Shown: piece after piece, positions 48,284 to 48,733 of the stretch | Position numbering within the stretch: the first letter of the stretch is position 1 | Layout of the letters: every line of letters starts with the position of its first letter | The notes under the pieces: generated by a model | Told to the model about the DNA's origin: nothing | Seen by the model: the letters and a program-made list of their open reading frames with translations, nothing else | Database searches by the model: none | Position numbers and translations under genes: made by a program | DNA from: Deltaproteobacteria bacterium | GTDB taxonomy: Bacteria > Myxococcota > Myxococcia > Myxococcales > SZAS-1 | Assembly: GCA_018266075.1 (NCBI GenBank) | Contig: JAFEBB010000055.1 | Span: 1 to 48,733, forward strand | Reading direction: 5' to 3' | DNA: 48,733 bases

Positions 48284-48733
48284 CTAGGACTTACTCGAGC
48301 CGCTCGAGTTGTTCGGGGTGACAGTTCCGGTCGAGCTGGCGTCGCTGCCCGAGGCGCTCGAGCCGCTCCCGGACGTGCCGGCGCCGCTCGCGCTCCCCGA
48401 CTTCGACCCGCTGCCGTTCTTCTTCCGCGTCCCGCCCCGCGGCGTCGCGACCTTGAGTCCAAACAGCTCGAGCGCCGGCGACTTCGTCCCGAGCTCGCCC
48501 TTGATGATGTTGCCGAAGCCCTTGAGCTGGTCGGTGAGGTGGCTGGTCGACGCCTTGAGCACGGTGGTCGCGGCGCGGGCGGCGGCGTCGCGGGCCTCGC
48601 GCTCGTCGAAGGCGCGGAGCAGCTCCTGGCCGTCGGCCGCGAGCTGCTTGGCGTCGTCGAGGGTGATGTTCACCTCGGTGAGCGCCTGGGCGACGTTGCG
48701 ATCGTTGGCGTCGACGGGCTGGAGCACCACCTG
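48284..48733 (-). CDS. Hypothetical protein, partial (5' end outside window)
   Basis: An open frame of at least 149 codons runs to the window end; GTG codons at 48730 or 48727 could be starts, but the frame is still open at 48733. The N-terminal visible part is helical (L-T-E-V-N-I-T-L-D-D-A-K-Q-L-A-A-D-G-Q-E-L-L ... E-A-R-D-A-A-A-R-A-A) and the C-terminal ~50 residues are a Ser/Gly-rich low-complexity tail (G-S-G-S-K-S-G-S-A-S-G-A). No recognised family. The tail suggests a flexible linker or surface-exposed end. Confidence 0.6.
   Translation of the reverse strand, partial: QVVLQPVDANDRNVAQALTEVNITLDDAKQLAADGQELLRAFDEREARDAAARAATTVLKASTSHLTDQLKGFGNIIKGELGTKSPALELFGLKVATPRGGTRKKNGSGSKSGSASGAGTSGSGSSASGSDASSTGTVTPNNSSGSSKS

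Noticed and set aside
48030-48287. 85-codon plus-strand frame between the MDR gene and the window-end gene
   Set aside because: No ribosome site, unconvincing residue pattern, and the region is built of imperfect inverted repeats.

Overview
This is high-GC DNA densely packed with genes, and I read it as the chromosome of a myxobacterium (Myxococcota, probably suborder Cystobacterineae). The reasons are: a receiver/DUF4388 regulator, a Hanks-type kinase homologue beside several FHA proteins, a PilZ protein, an FHA-fused Tad ATPase, many lipoproteins rich in D-G-G, and a tandem pair of tiny ribbon-helix-helix-like proteins. This placement comes from memory of such genomes; no search was run. 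I see no insertion sequence, prophage, CRISPR array or rRNA.

Layout. 1-5.3 kb: a receiver/PATAN regulator cut by the window start, an SDR protein, a heme-oxygenase-like protein and a lipoprotein. 5.3-17.1 kb, all minus strand: PilZ protein, kinase homologue, Rep helicase, double-FHA membrane protein, FHA-CpaF ATPase, CpaC-type secretin, CpaA-type prepilin peptidase and an RHH-FHA protein. The last five form the core of a Tad-like secretion or pilus machine and resemble, from memory, one of the two M. xanthus Kil (contact-dependent killing) loci. 17.1-20.6 kb: two translationally coupled propeller-like lipoproteins. 20.7-21.9 kb: a YkgJ cysteine-cluster protein and an Mrr-like membrane protein. 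21.9-28.1 kb: the housekeeping run tilS-ftsH-folP-glmM (minus strand). 28.15-28.47 kb: a gene-free stretch that looks like a structured non-coding RNA on the plus strand. 28.5-38.4 kb: envelope genes, namely a DUF2225 protein coupled to a lipoprotein, tandem RHH proteins, a 5'-nucleotidase C-domain lipoprotein coupled to a TonB-dependent receptor, a TPR membrane protein, and an M4 metalloprotease with a PPC-like partner. 38.6-42.3 kb: a hypothetical gene and a large PHP-domain lipoprotein. 42.5 kb: initiator tRNA with promoter and terminator-like hairpin, followed by a mini-gene with an in-frame TGA at a cysteine position. 42.8-48.7 kb: a VTT membrane protein, rifampin phosphotransferase (rph), small hypotheticals, an MDR oxidoreductase and a partial gene.

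Two features look least like anything routine. One is the putative ~280-nt RNA at 28.19-28.47 kb, which has its own promoter, G-rich 5' half, duplicated C-loop hairpins, GNRA hairpins and intrinsic terminator. The other is the mini-gene at 42.61-42.78 kb, whose CxxC motif reads C-P-I-TGA, with a perfect stem-loop at bacterial-SECIS distance and an open basic tail running up to the neighbouring gene. Two signalling proteins also lack the key catalytic residue: a receiver with Glu at the phospho-acceptor position and a kinase homologue with HQN instead of HRD.
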